Assembly: GCF_964204645.1 (NCBI RefSeq)
Contig: NC_134025.1
Coordinates: forward strand, 4,035,001 to 4,099,000
Reading direction: 5' to 3'
DNA from: Tubulanus polymorphus
Taxonomy: Eukaryota > Nemertea > Palaeonemertea > Tubulaniformes > Tubulanidae
Length of the DNA: 64,000 bases
Both the position numbers and the translations under genes were made by a program. Positions 26,378-46,900 of this stretch are shown here, in pieces; the first letter of the stretch is position 1, and each line of letters starts with the position of its first letter. Under the pieces are notes generated by a model. The model saw nothing but the letters and a program-made list of their open reading frames with translations, did no database searches and was not told the DNA's origin.

Positions 26378-29300
26378 CTGCGAAGTTGACAGATGTGCTG
26401 ATGTAGACGCCATCTTTCCTGCACTGCTTGATCCTGTAATTTGTGTAATCTGTCTTTCTCTGAATTCAAACACTCCTCATTTGCCTCCAACTAAAATATA
26501 ATATAACTCTACTACATAAAGCTATCAGCCTCTTAATGCAATTAAGCAGTGCAATAGTACCTTTTGTTTAAGAGAATTTTTTTCTTGTTCTTCATTATTT
26601 AGCTTTTGACACAACTGAACGAGATTCTCCTCAAATGTATCACTCGTTAGGAATGAAGCATCATCCAGATGTTCTCTGAGCATTGTGTCGTAATGCTCAT
26701 TCATACATTTACCCTGATCTGAAATATTCACAAATTATACATACATTTCTATTCCGATTCGATAAGTATAAAAGTACTCAAAGTATTCTCAAAGCACGAT
26801 GTCATGAACTGCATCGATATCTAGGTGCTATCAAAGGGAAAACTGTCTTTTTTCATAACCGGTTTGCACGAAATCTATGCATTGTTTAGTCATGAAACTT
26901 GGCATGTACACAGAGGAATAGTTTCTCATGGTTACGACAATAATCTTATTTGGGTCCAGGGTCTATTTTCCGAATTCGAATTGTGGGGTGTTTGGCTTTG
27001 AGATTCAATTACAATATGGTCATATAGACGTCCATGATCACAATAATAAATTTCTTAACTGAGCCAGTGGTATCCCTATATGGGGCACCGTGAACCAGTC
27101 ACTCAGTACTGGGTGAACAAATTTCTAAACAAATATCTAGTGTTATGCATAGTAGGATCCTGGAATAAAAGGGCATGTCGAGAAAGGGTTAGACACTCTT
27201 CAGGCTTCTGGGTAAAATTGCTTGAGTTTTAATTGGAAAGGCCAATCAGGATTTTGTCACACTGACATTTTAAGTCATCAAGATTTAGGAAGGGTGTATT
27301 CCGACTCTCTTTGGAATCCACCTTAACCCAGCCTTGCATTTTCTGCTTAGCTCCAGTGAAGACTCATCAATTTTCCGACCCACCGAAGATAGGTATTCTG
27401 CAAGTACATATATACTAGTATCATTTGAGCTTGGATCAAAATGATCTTTTGTGCCCGGTTTCATAGACTCAGTATCAAAGTTTCCCCCAGGGGTAATCTT
27501 CAACGTGGGTGACAACCATTATAGAAACAATAAAAAACGATAGTAATATCGTCATATTTCCCACATCTTAGAAACTCAGCCCTGTGTAATTCTCATCCAC
27601 TACACAGAAAATGTACTTACATTTCATTTTCTTCATTGCACGCGCTAACTTTTGAACCCTGGAAAACGTAATGAAATGTATCGTGTAATAATAATTTTAT
27701 GTAAGCTTAACCTGTAATCAATTTTTATTTTGCCAGTATGAACCATATGGTTTGTACACATATGGCTTAGACATCTGATCCAGTTGAACAGTCTTCGCAG
27801 TAAAATATGTCTATACAACTACATATATAGACAAAGACATAGACATATAAATGCTAAGACACTTGCCATTTATCTGACTCTTGTTTATCGCTCGCAAGAT
27901 TTGAAAATCTTTCGGTGAAGTTTTTCATCTCTTCATCGAGTTTTATCTTGAAGATTTCGAACGTCTTATCTGAATCTACCTGCGGAAAGCCATCGATCAA
28001 TTTGTTGAGTTCATCTAATATCGATGATTTCCGTTCGTTAAACTGACTGGCCTAAAATAAAACAGAAATTTCTTATATGGAGTCTTCAAACGTTGACATT
28101 TTGAACCTGTTGGGTTATCATCATTACCAATTTTGTACTAAGCTTGCTCGATTCATCAGCTATCAACGCTTTCAACAAGTCATCGGGAGGATCATCGAAA
28201 ACTACAGAATCATCCAGTAATTTGGCGAATGAAACTTTATCACATAACGGGGACGGAAGTGTGGCTTCATCAGTAAATATCTATAAAATACACAAATATT
28301 TATGTTGAAACTGTAGATTATTTAGCGATTAAATCATATTTTGAAGTGGTTTGAATCTTACCACATTTTTTATTTCAGACAGCAATGAAGGTATTGCAGA
28401 TTGGACGGGAGTGCTGACAGCTGCTGGACCTGTTGCTAAATGGACGGCTTTTACAGGAATCAATGATTGATCTGCATCGAACTCATTGTCTTCATCACTC
28501 ATTTCAGGTGCAATCATTTCCATAGACAGTGATTTACTATTAAAATATCAAATGCTTCTCAGTACATTTTCTACAAAATAACATCAGCAAATATTCTGAA
28601 TGGATGAATTTGAAATACCTGCTCATATCTTGCCGCGCTTCCATGAGCTGTTCTTCTAAGTAGTTTTTCTCTGAATTCAGTGCCTTGAGATAAAAATGAA
28701 TAAAATTTTGGTTAAAATCCATTTCAGAGAAATTACGGATTTGGTACTTAGGAAACATGAACTTACTTCATTTTGACGGCTCAATTCATGGACGACTTGT
28801 TCTAAATCTTCATAAAGCATAGTTTTCTAAAACGAAACGTTAAAAACAATCTGGCATATAGTAATTACAAGGACTCTGAAGAAGAATGTGACTCAGCGTT
28901 AATCACCTCAGCCATTTTAGTATCATGTTCTTCTTTCAACACTTCAGCTTCTTCACACCTTTCCTGTAAATTTTACCCAATATCTCATCGTAGTATACAT
29001 TTCTATAGATGATGAATAAAATAAGTGAATACAGAATACAAGCGGAATACCTTATATTCAACAAGAGATGACTGAAGTTCTTTCTGTTGATCAAAAGCAG
29101 ATTCTAATTCTTCATTCATCGTACGTAGCTGAAATAAGATTCATATTCATTAAATGAACCCGCCAAATTACCCTTCTCTTTACAAAAAGTGAGAAATATA
29201 AAACAAAACCTTTTCTATGTTCTCTTGTTCTTTGGAGATAAGACGAAGATTCTCTTTTTCACTTTCTCGAAGTTTATTTTGCACGTGCTGAAGATTCTCT

Positions 29301-31018
29301 TCAAGAGAGGTAATATTTGACTTCAGTTCTTCATTTTCTTTGCGTACACTCTGTAGTTTATCTTGTAAGTTGTTCAGACTGAAAAAACGTATATAATGCG
29401 TTACATTTAAGAGTTGAATTGATACTAACAAGAACTAATGAAAGAACAAACCTCCAGAGCTTTTTCTGAAAATCTTCAACATCAGCGGTTAAACGTGAAA
29501 CATTATCCTCGCTTGATTCAAGTTGTTTTCGAAGTTTCAGATTTTCTTCACAAACCTTTCGATGCTGTGTCTCAAAAAAATCAAGTCTATTTTGTAATTC
29601 TGTGCTGTCCCTAAAGAGATATTTTTCAAATTTCAAGAACCGGCAATGGAATATTGTAATTAAACTAACAGGTTTTTGTTATCGTAATCAACTTACGTTT
29701 CCATAATAAACCTATCTCCTGCTGCTCCTGATGCTTCTAAACTCCCATATGTAAAGTTAACAATATCAGATCTTTCCAGCAAACCTGAATAAAAAATCTT
29801 ACATGAAATGCTTTTTCGAGATGTTTACCTTTTTCAACTATAAAATAAAAACCTGTTTTCCATTGTGAAAGATAAAAAAAAAACACATTGAAAATTCATG
29901 AATGCAGCGAGGTAAAATTCTATACACATGTACAAGTCAAAATACGAACTGATATTTCAGACTGAAGCAAGAGTGGTTTAAGCGCTTACTTTCATTAGAT
30001 TTCTTCAATTCACATTTGATCGGTGAAAGATGATGAACACGCGGCCTTCGCTTGATCACATTTCCACAAGGAGATGAAATAGCGTTGGCTAACGACGTCA
30101 TAGCATTCGAGCTCAATGAGGCCTCATCATCGCTTTCACAACTCGAACCACTATTACATGAAACAAAAAAAATGTAAATTCATAGAATGAAAAATGCGTG
30201 TTTCAATCCAATAACTGCTAATTCCAGATTCAACAGTCTTAAGTACATTCACATAAATTGAATAATACAAATTATAATTCCATTATAATTATGTAGAAGT
30301 GGTAGTACAAATAATAGTAGTTAGATGCATAAGCCAATTCTGCCCTTTCATCCTCACAGTTCTCTTCGATCATTACGCAAGTGCAGTGTTTCTGGAGTTA
30401 CTTCTAGACCTTAAAAATTTGCATGTAGCTTGTAGCGAAACTATAGTGTTACCTCAGTGACTTAGAGAACGGCATATCTTCATACCATTCCAGGAATCCC
30501 TTTCTGTAAACAAATATATCGATCTCGACATCGTTATCATCTGGATCCAGGTTCAGTTTTAATCCATCGTAATCATGAACACAACACGCCTACCAACAAA
30601 TAATAAAACAGTATTACAAGCTTTTAATATTCATCACTAAGGGTGCATAGTTAGAAACACTTACATCGCAATAGTGACGCAATCTATCTATAATACTGGA
30701 AACTCGTACAAGTCCAGTATTTTCTTCATCACACATAAGAAACAACTCATCGATTTTATCTACATCGGATGGTGATAATAGTTTACACGATGTTCCGCCG
30801 TCATCCTCAAATTTTGGACACAATTCTAACATCGGCGACTTAGATTGTAATACGGGCGACTCTGATCGCGGCGACTCCAAATGAGGTGACTCCGAAAAGT
30901 AGATATCCGATTGGGGTGACGGTAAAACCGATGAGTCCGAGTGGTATATATCCGATTGGGGCGACGGCAGGATTGGCGACTCTGAGCGAGATATCTCCAA
31001 TTCAGCCGACTCTGACAT
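26378..31018 (-). CDS. 5' half of a large IRAG/KASH5-type gene: Ser-Pro repeats, EF-hand, coiled coil
   Basis: Coding exons from the start: 30665-31018, 30453-30589, 29990-30150, 29697-29784, 29452-29610, 29210-29378, 29051-29128, 28907-28963, 28767-28826, 28619-28683, 28362-28536, 28128-28280, 27867-28051, 27621-27658, 26561-26718, 26378-26490. Codon phase is consistent at every junction. ATG 31016-31018 follows an acceptor (TTTTGTAG at 31021), so a 5' noncoding exon is expected. Residues 8-65 are Ser-Pro repeats (units containing LPSPQSDIY). Residues 86-164 form a degenerate EF-hand pair: loop DEENTGLVRVSS lacks the final Glu, followed by LNLDPDDND and FLEWYEDM. This layout resembles the N-terminal EF-hand of KASH5 (CCDC155). 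A long heptad-rich coiled coil follows the exon with GDRFIMET. The last exon ends with two bases of an Arg codon that the exon at 16157-16197 completes, which joins this half to the IRAG half. KASH5 is a nuclear-envelope dynein adaptor, so that role is inferred only. The intron next to 27867 uses a GC donor. Confidence 0.8.
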
Positions 31019-31318
31019 TTCTACAAAATGGTTAAAAAATCTTTTATAGCCCTGCATCATAACATACATGAAGACATGACCAGTATAGCCTACCGGTGTA
31101 CATAGACATAGCAAAATAATCTCATGTCTGCATTTACATTCAGAAATCAGAAGTGTGCTTTAAATGAAACAAGGCCGTTAATTTTGACAATAAGTGTAAC
31201 ACCTGATCATAGGATTTCCTATTCAGATAAAATGATTATATTTTAGTAAAACGAAGCAATCTACGAGTACAAAATAAATGGTTTTCAATGTATTACTCGG
31301 GTAACAACTGTGACATAC

Positions 31319-31377
31319 CTGAAAAATGCTCTCTACGCAGTTAGCATGAAAAATATCATATAACCAGCCATGAAAAC
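31319..31377 (-). other. Possible 5' noncoding exon of the IRAG/KASH5-type gene, with a short upstream ORF
   Basis: Minus-strand CATTGCAG acceptor and CAG-GTATGT donor bound a 59-nt segment about 300 bases upstream of the ATG exon, whose own acceptor at 31021 requires such an exon. It contains a 12-codon frame starting MAGYMIFF and ending in TAG, which would act as an upstream ORF. No expression evidence. Confidence 0.35.
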
Positions 31378-33480
31378 CTGCAATGAATATAAGTTCAATA
31401 TTTGTAGAAAAAAATAAGCAATAGGCTAATATGGAAGATAATAATTCTGAGCGAAAACCTATTAAGGCCTAGAAAGCATTGAACCAACCATTAAACCACA
31501 ACCTAAAAATCGAAAAATAATGTTATTATGTCTGAAAGGTTGCCTTGTGATAATACGAATTAATTTGACGCAATACTTTTCCTAAATTTTCCAATTTTAC
31601 ACAGTGAGAAATATACCAACTGTATATTTATCCGGTGATAACATGGTATTGCAAGAATACAGTCTATGTATATAATCCATATATGACAGGTTGTTATAAC
31701 CCGGTAAATCAGCCACAATATCGTCGCTCTATGGCGTTGATGTAATATTAGTCCACATCGAAATTACATTTCAATCAAAGGCTTTCAGTTTTTCTAACCA
31801 AATGCTCAGTCATTTGGAATATGCAATCGCATTTCTTGTGCAAACACCGACTGGGGTCGGACATGTGTTCAAACACTAAATTAGATTTATAGATATTTTA
31901 TGCCAGGAAATGGAATCATTTAAATGCATTCAGTTGATCAGTTTAGTGTATTGTGTATAAGCACAGAACAAATAAATTAGTCATTAGCAATTAGTAATCA
32001 ATCATGTTTGCTGAGAACCACTAATTAACCCATGCTTGCAAAAATGGTATTATCCGTTCACCACGTTTGAGTGTGGTTATCGTTCTATGGTATTTATCAG
32101 TCTGAATACAAGTGTGGCCTAGCACCTGTGACTCCAAGCTTAATCAGGCTAATTGATGAAGAAGCATATGTTTTAATTGGTTGATTAAGCTTCGGAATAT
32201 GTTGAACTAGAACAAAATATAAGTTGTTGATAGTTACATGTATTGAAATAAACTGAGAGAACTGGTCAAGTCTTGCAGGTAAATAGGCAGTGGTAGGGGA
32301 AGGAAGACTGTTTAGCCACAGGGATTAGTTCATTCATGCGACACAAAGCCCCCAATATATACCCTTTTTCTGGCCAGGAAAAGATTTTTGAAAGGGTATT
32401 ATACTATTCAATCTTATCATCTGTAAGATATTGAATTATTCATCCACATCATTTTGTTAGAAAATATTTTTTGACATTTTGTCTTTAATGTTCTAGGTTT
32501 GTCAAATAATGTTTTTTAGAAAAGTTATCTTTTTTGGACTTTAAGGTAATCTTATTGGCGGAAAAGAACTGACCCTGGACAATCGTCTGATGCAGACCTC
32601 TTGCACACGAAAATGAAATGATTAGGCCTATGTTAGTGAGTAGATCAGCATTTCATGCCTGACTGTTCGAACACACATGACAAAATTCCAACTCAATGCT
32701 AGGCCCTATAGGCCTTATTCACATGACATCACTGCATGTCATAATGCCTGTCAAGCACAAGCCTGTCTTGCGTGGCTTAAAATTCATGGTTGATGGTATT
32801 TGCCGGACAATATGGATGCGTGCGAACAATACGTGTGAAACTGAAAGGTTTATAGCTATGTCTCAGTCCATGCTATGAAGCCTTATTGTGTACTATCATT
32901 AACAAATTTATTACTATAATAAGTTTCAGTAGGCTAACTGCTACTTTTTAGGGGCACTTCATCATATCTACCTGCATTTAGCGGTGATGCCACAGAACAT
33001 TCTTTTTATCTACCATCGACCGGTTCATTATACCAATTAGATCTTATATTATTGCTATGATTGTTATTCATCTAGGTAAACTATTTAATATTATAAATAA
33101 TAAGGCCGCCGTAGAGTTGTACGTAGAGAAGACGACAACACGTCTTCCTGCAAGTGTGAAAGCAGCAGCCGACATCAAACAGTGTACTGTAGGATATTCT
33201 CCGAATTTAGTCTGGGATGGGGCGACGAGGGATCAGCGTACCGGCCCAGCTTCTATCCTCAGCTCAGAATCAAATGGGACGAGTCGCCACTGTATTCGTT
33301 CAGCAAGGAAATCGATGTTCTAGTTGAAAATAAGCGGTGATTCGAAGCAGCCCGCCTACTAACTTCATCAACTCTCTCCATCCTCGTTGCGACGGTGATG
33401 CGGGCACTTTGCTTACCTACACATCTATCAAGTTCGAATCCCAAAATAAATGCTGACGCAAAAAGCGGTTGTACATAATT
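31378..33480. other. Upstream region of the IRAG/KASH5-type gene; probable promoter near 33.1-33.45 kb
   Basis: No coding exon could be supported here. The stretch 33100-33440 is richer in C+G and CpG than its surroundings (for example GGGGCGACGAGGGATC near 33218), and lies between this gene and the JIP1 3' end. That fits a distal first exon and promoter for the long isoform. Frames at 32.7, 33.06 and 33.26 kb (minus) look like chance. Confidence 0.3.
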
Positions 33481-33483
33481 GAT

Positions 33484-34964
33484 TTTATTTATATACTAAT
33501 GTACATTATTTCATTACAATATACATGCACCGTACATAGATTTACAGGGCACATTTGGGCAAATAGGTTTTTGCAGAAACAGCATTGACTTTATAGAGAC
33601 AATGAGATTTCAAAAGAAAGATTCTTTTGACAAAAAAATATCCGAACCACTTATGAATTTGTTTCTCTACATAGAAAGAATGAATTTTGCTCTGAATTTA
33701 ATTTTCAAAGAATGGCAAAGGAAGACATTGCTACATATTGGCAGAGTGTAGGCCTATCTTCAGAATATGAAATCATACGAAGGGTGATCTTATAAACACA
33801 GATTACAATTTATAACAGTATATCTTTTTAGTTAGAATATTCATATATAGCAACAAATTAAAAAAAAAATTAACTAACAAGCATGCAAGATATAACATGG
33901 CTAGATGCTATGAACAAGAAATCAATTCAAAGTCTAGCAGCATGAAATACACTCCAACATTCTTGAACTTTTACATGATCTTCGGAAATAAATAGTCAGT
34001 TTCTATAAGATAAATGCAACTGACAAAGAGAAAATGCATAAGTTAGAAATATTGAATCCTGATAATCAAAGGATGACTACTATTTTGAATAAACAAACAA
34101 AATGCACAATATTCCTTCTTCATGAAAAGTAATTGACATTTTTTTCACAAATGTAACCTTACTAAAAATAACTTTAATAACTGTCAGTGTGTTAATGATA
34201 ATATTCGAGCTCATTTCAATACTCTCAGGCAACCTTCCCTGTAAAATATATAGCTATTGATTATGAGTTTTGTTCAAATCTAATCCTTAAGATTACGGAA
34301 ATGGTTACAACAATATCACCAAGAAAAGATCCAATACATTTATATGTAACTCCAAGTTCAGACTCCTTTAATGTATGTATACCTGTGAACTTAGAACTTT
34401 CTCTACATACATAAACACTTTTTAAACATTTTACGACTGGCCACATATACCGGTACTCAGAGGGGCTATGTTATATATGCTTTTAACATTATACCAAAAT
34501 AAATGCATCATCAAAGATTAAAATTGAAACAACATGTTTGACAAAACAGTACATTATTTCAAGGAATAAAGCAGAGAATCACTAAATTTAGCTCACAGAT
34601 GGTGGATTATCGTTAAGTCAAAATTGTCAATACGAACAAGATTCTAATTAAAGTTAGAGTCAAATATCAAACATTTCTTCCCTATGACTGTTCCTCGTGT
34701 CCATAACAGTTTTCAATCGAAATCATCCAGAATGAGAAGCTACTGGAAGCTACAGAAATACGCTCAGGAAATTATCTACATCTCGGCTCTTCTCCATCAC
34801 TCAAAATCTGTACATATAACTGTACATGATAACACTATGAAGAAAAGTTCACGTCGCTATTGCATCAAAAAATCATAAAGCACCACGGTATTATCACATT
34901 CCTGTCCACCATTGACAGGATTAATAACAACTTTTAAATGACGATTCTGATTCAAGCAAGGAGG
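33484..34964 (-). other. MAPK8IP1: Long 3' untranslated region of JIP1 with poly(A) signal
   Basis: After the JIP1 stop, about 1.45 kb of AT-rich sequence lacks coding signal. A minus-strand AATAAA (TTTATT at 33484-33489) marks the probable end of the transcript. Frames here, for example 34261-34446 and 34684-34878, are not supported. Confidence 0.5.
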
Positions 34965-42602
<7,638 letters not shown>

Positions 42603-42734
42603 TTTTTCATGTCATTTATTATTTACCGATATATCATGATTTAGCGAAGTTTTAAAACTGCTCAAAGGTTTCCAACCAGGAAATGTTTTTCACATCACCG
42701 TAAAGGGGCGCCATCTGGTGAGCAAAAAGTTAGA

Positions 42735-42756
42735 TGACGTCATGTTATTACGCAAT
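42735..42756. promoter_or_regulatory. Palindromic CRE (TGACGTCA) next to a C/EBP/PAR-bZIP-like site upstream of JIP1
   Basis: TGACGTCA at 42735-42742 is a perfect CREB/ATF palindrome. ATTACGCAAT at 42747-42756 fits C/EBP or PAR-bZIP consensus. They lie about 133-154 bases upstream of the JIP1 ATG, in the short spacer before the EFCAB6 transcript end, where a JIP1 promoter is expected. Function inferred from motif and position. Confidence 0.5.
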
Positions 42757-42901
42757 AGCACACAAACAGGTTCGAATCACCCACACACACAGCGAGCTAG
42801 TTAATATAATAACAATTTAGTCTTGAACAACTAATCCTGAATATCGGCAATGCAAATTTAAAAAGACATGAAATTAATATCCTTAATAAAATAAAACAAC
42901 A

Positions 42902-43558
42902 TTTATTTCTCATTGCAGAGACACAAGTTTGAAATACAGTTCATAAAATATATTTCTACAAAACAAAATAAAATTCACAATTCTTCTAACAACAGCGGTA
43001 AACATAATTTGTCAAGATTTAAGAAGTTTCCTGCCCCAAATATGCTGAAGTACTAGGCAATCAGAGCACAAGATTTGCAATTTTTACAAAATAATAAATT
43101 TTTGACAGCTTATCACATTAATTTATCAAATATATGTATAATATATATATATATTGAAAATAAAGTTTATATCTACAATAGACATCTTATAGTAATTATC
43201 ACAGACTCTGGATGATAAAACATTAAATTTTGCATTTGGACCTATAATGATAAAATTTTGGCACTTATGGTGCAGATTAGGAAAATATACATAATATGCT
43301 GCTACAGTGACATAATATCATAATCTAATACTATGGTTTACTTATTTGTCACAAAAACATATGCATTCCATGTATGAATCGGCATAAGATTTTCAACCTT
43401 TCCTTCCTGAATGGAACTATAATGTTCATACATTTTGTCCAATACATCTAAAATGTTTGAATTGAATATATCTTTAGGGGATATTTTACTGGGTGCACAC
43501 TGATTAGTATATCTTTCATTTATATATATATAATCTTCAAGTTCTAATATTGAAAGCA
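42902..43558 (-). other. EFCAB6: EFCAB6 3' untranslated region with poly(A) signal
   Basis: AT-rich sequence after the EFCAB6 stop. AATAAA on the minus strand (TTTATT at 42902-42907) is a good end signal. A 74-codon frame at 43338-43562 overlaps the stop region but is preceded by the EFCAB6 stop and has no splice link, so I treat it as untranslated. Confidence 0.55.
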
Positions 43559-43894
43559 TCAAGGATTTGTTAGGAAAGCTTTTATGAAGTCATTGTAGCT
43601 GACTTGGCCTGATAAATCTTTGTCATAGTAAGACATCAAATGGTAGAATTCCTCTTCCGAAAGATTCATGTTGTAAGATTTCAAAATTGATCGAAAATCA
43701 TTCGGATAAACAAACCCGCTACCACTTTTATCCACAGCTCTGAACGAACGTCGCATCTTTTTCCAGTTATCTGATACACAATTCTGACAACGTAGCATCG
43801 CATCATAGAAATATGTAGTCTTCACCCCAGTATTTACCTAAAACATTAAGTGATAGTAAGCACATTTTTTCAGATATTCCTCAAAGCAACACAG

Positions 43895-43931
<37 letters not shown>

Positions 43932-46900
43932 CATACTGGGCTTCTCGTATCAGGCAACTTCTTGCGTTCTGTAATGTGAGGTTGACGATGTTTCAAAGTC
44001 AAAACGAAGTGACGCAGGAAGTCCATGTAAGGAAATCTACCATTATTCTTAACGTCGTATTTCACGACCAATTTAGCGAAATCTTCATCAGAAACGCTAG
44101 CGTACTGACATAAAACATCTATAATATAGAATAGGACATTTGATGAATAATCAAGAACATACATCTATTGATTATCAATAAGTAGGTAGAGACAAACCTC
44201 TGAAATCCATTATGTCGAGTTCACCGATATCATTTTTATCTTTGGCGCGACATTTCCTTTGTATTTCCTGCCAGTGTTTACATACAATATCCTTGAGTCT
44301 CATTTCGATTGTTTCAGCATTAATCAGTGGAGTTCCGGCGAATGTATATGAACGAGCTAAACCAGTAGGCGGAGCGGCAATACTGTTCCTCAAACGAACA
44401 TCAATCTATTGTGTTTGAAAAGATTTTTAAGAAATTCAAACTACTGAGACATACATGTAGTCATGAAAAATGATATCTAACTGGTTAATGTTTAGACTTC
44501 AAATGATTGTCTGTCGCTAGGACATGTCTAAAATATTTACTTAATTTAATCTGAACAACATTGAGACTCGATCAATTCAGGTGAGATTATTTACTTAGTG
44601 TAAGTAAATACTATTGTAGTTTTCTACATACTTGATAATGCTAGAACTAATAGCTTTTAGTTCATTGCTATTCAGATAATGCTGTCTATGTTAATAGGAT
44701 TTTAAATCATCTGCTGAGACACTCGAGTCTAGTCGGAAATATCTCAGCAATCAAGCATGACTACTAATCTTTATTGAATTAGAATTAATCTTGAACATAA
44801 GACATCCATTACTAATGCTGGTATTTACCTTTCCCGATGAAGCAGACTTTCGAGCGAAGACAGCAGAAGATGGTCTCTGTGGTGCTGGGGTATTTGTCTG
44901 TTTCTCGCGTTTCATAACTCGTTGCATTGTACCGTCTTTACCGGTGAGAAGAATCAAGAAATCCTTGTATTCTAAGTTGCCAAATTCATTCACAGGCAAG
45001 TTATTCCAGACACGATCAAACTATTAAAAAGAAAGTTTCACCTCACGAAATTTCAACTTCAAACTCGAATTGATAATTGAGAGATTTCGTGTACTATTAA
45101 CTATACCTGTTCATCTGTTAATCTCATAATGTGTTCATCCATGATACCTTTAAAGTCCTCCTTACAAACAACTCCAATGTTTGCGTAATCGGAATCATTG
45201 AATGCCTTCGCAATATGGTAAACCCTAGCTTGTACGGACTCTTTTATCAACTGCATTACTTCATCAATTGGTAATGGATGAGGTGTACGAGCTCGTACAG
45301 TTTTCTGTAAACTATCCATCCAGTTATCAGCCTCCTGTTCATAAGAAATACTGTGCAGTCTACTTACTTTTGAATTTTCGGAATACGAACATGATGATAG
45401 AATGCAATACTTACTGTATCTGCAGCTTTACAGAAGCTATCCAGGAATGTGGCATAATCAACCAGATTGTCACCGCTAACTTTCAACTTTGACACAAGTT
45501 GCTTGAACTGTGGATCAGTAAGGCGATAAGCAAAATTATCCAAAACACTCCTGAAATCTGATGCTTTAATTTTCTGCTTTCCACTCCTATCAAATGTTGA
45601 AAAAGCCTAGAAAAGAGATGGATAGTATTCTATTGTAAATATGGTTAAGTTCTACCTCAATACGATGATACACTTTTTACCTTTTCTAAAGTTTCATAAT
45701 CATTTGAAACTTTTTCCCTTAGCTCACATTCAGCATCAAATGGACTAAGTTTTGGGTTGTATGGAATCTCTAACGATGCAGAAGGCCGTTGACCATAGCT
45801 TGAATGACGACCTTCTTCAAATGCTTTCAGAAACTGTTCATAGTTGAGTTTGCTCTTTCTTTCATAAAGACCAATCCTAGAAAAAGACCCGTGGAATCTG
45901 CATTAAGGAGCTTCGATATGTGAACTCTGTATTTCTACAAGCTTTCATAAATCATAATTGTTTACCTATCAAGAAGCTCAAAGAACTGTTTATCTGAAAG
46001 GTAGAAATTAAGATCACAGAGAACTTTCTGAATCTCATCAATCGACAAAAAGCCTTTTTTCTTGGTGTCATATTTCCGAAAAGTTGTGTAAGTATCAGCA
46101 TACTGATCTTGAATTCTTGCTCTGAAAAACAAGTTTAATTCATTCAATTATAAAATGGTGGTTGCAACTACATTTCTTTATCAGAAAATTACCAAATATG
46201 CTGTTACTTACTTCAGAAGCCGATGAACTTCTTCCACACTCAGGAAGTTATTTCGTTGTGCTGTGTTGTAGCTGATCAACTTATGTTTCTCTAATTGTTC
46301 TTCATTGTGTCGGACGATTGTTTCATAACTGTCTTGAACAATTCTTTTACTGTGGCCTTGTTGATCACCAGGAGCAAAATTTGTACCTAATTTCTCCAGG
46401 AATATCTGATGACTGATGAATCCACATCCTTTAGTGTCGAGCCTAAAATTCACATACCAGGTACCGTATATGATATTTGTCAACGGTAAGTATACAAATT
46501 GCGAAATCATGATTCATGGTTAATTAATTAATCTTATATCAACGTAGTACTAACATGTTCCATAGTTTGTTGTACTCAGTGCTGTCAATGGGCAAAATGA
46601 ATTTATAGAGAACTTCTTTAAGTTCACGTTTAGTTATCACAGCATTTCCATCTTTATCCATTGAACGGAAAGCTTTAGCAAGATCAGTCCACTGAAGATG
46701 AGCTTTTTCAGCCAGCACCTCATGCACCTCTTCTGCTGTCATTGATTTAGTTGGTATAGCGTCATTGTATCTGTAAATTGAAGAGTTCATAAGTTATGAC
46801 TTGAATAATAATGAAGATAAAGCAAAATGTGCAGTCTTTTCTGTTATTCCTAAAATTACCGATGATCTGAAATCCAATGATGCCCTTCTGGTCGATCTCG

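Noticed and set aside
43338-43562. 74-codon frame after the EFCAB6 stop
   Set aside because: Lies in the 3' UTR, has no splice link and no resemblance to EF-hands.
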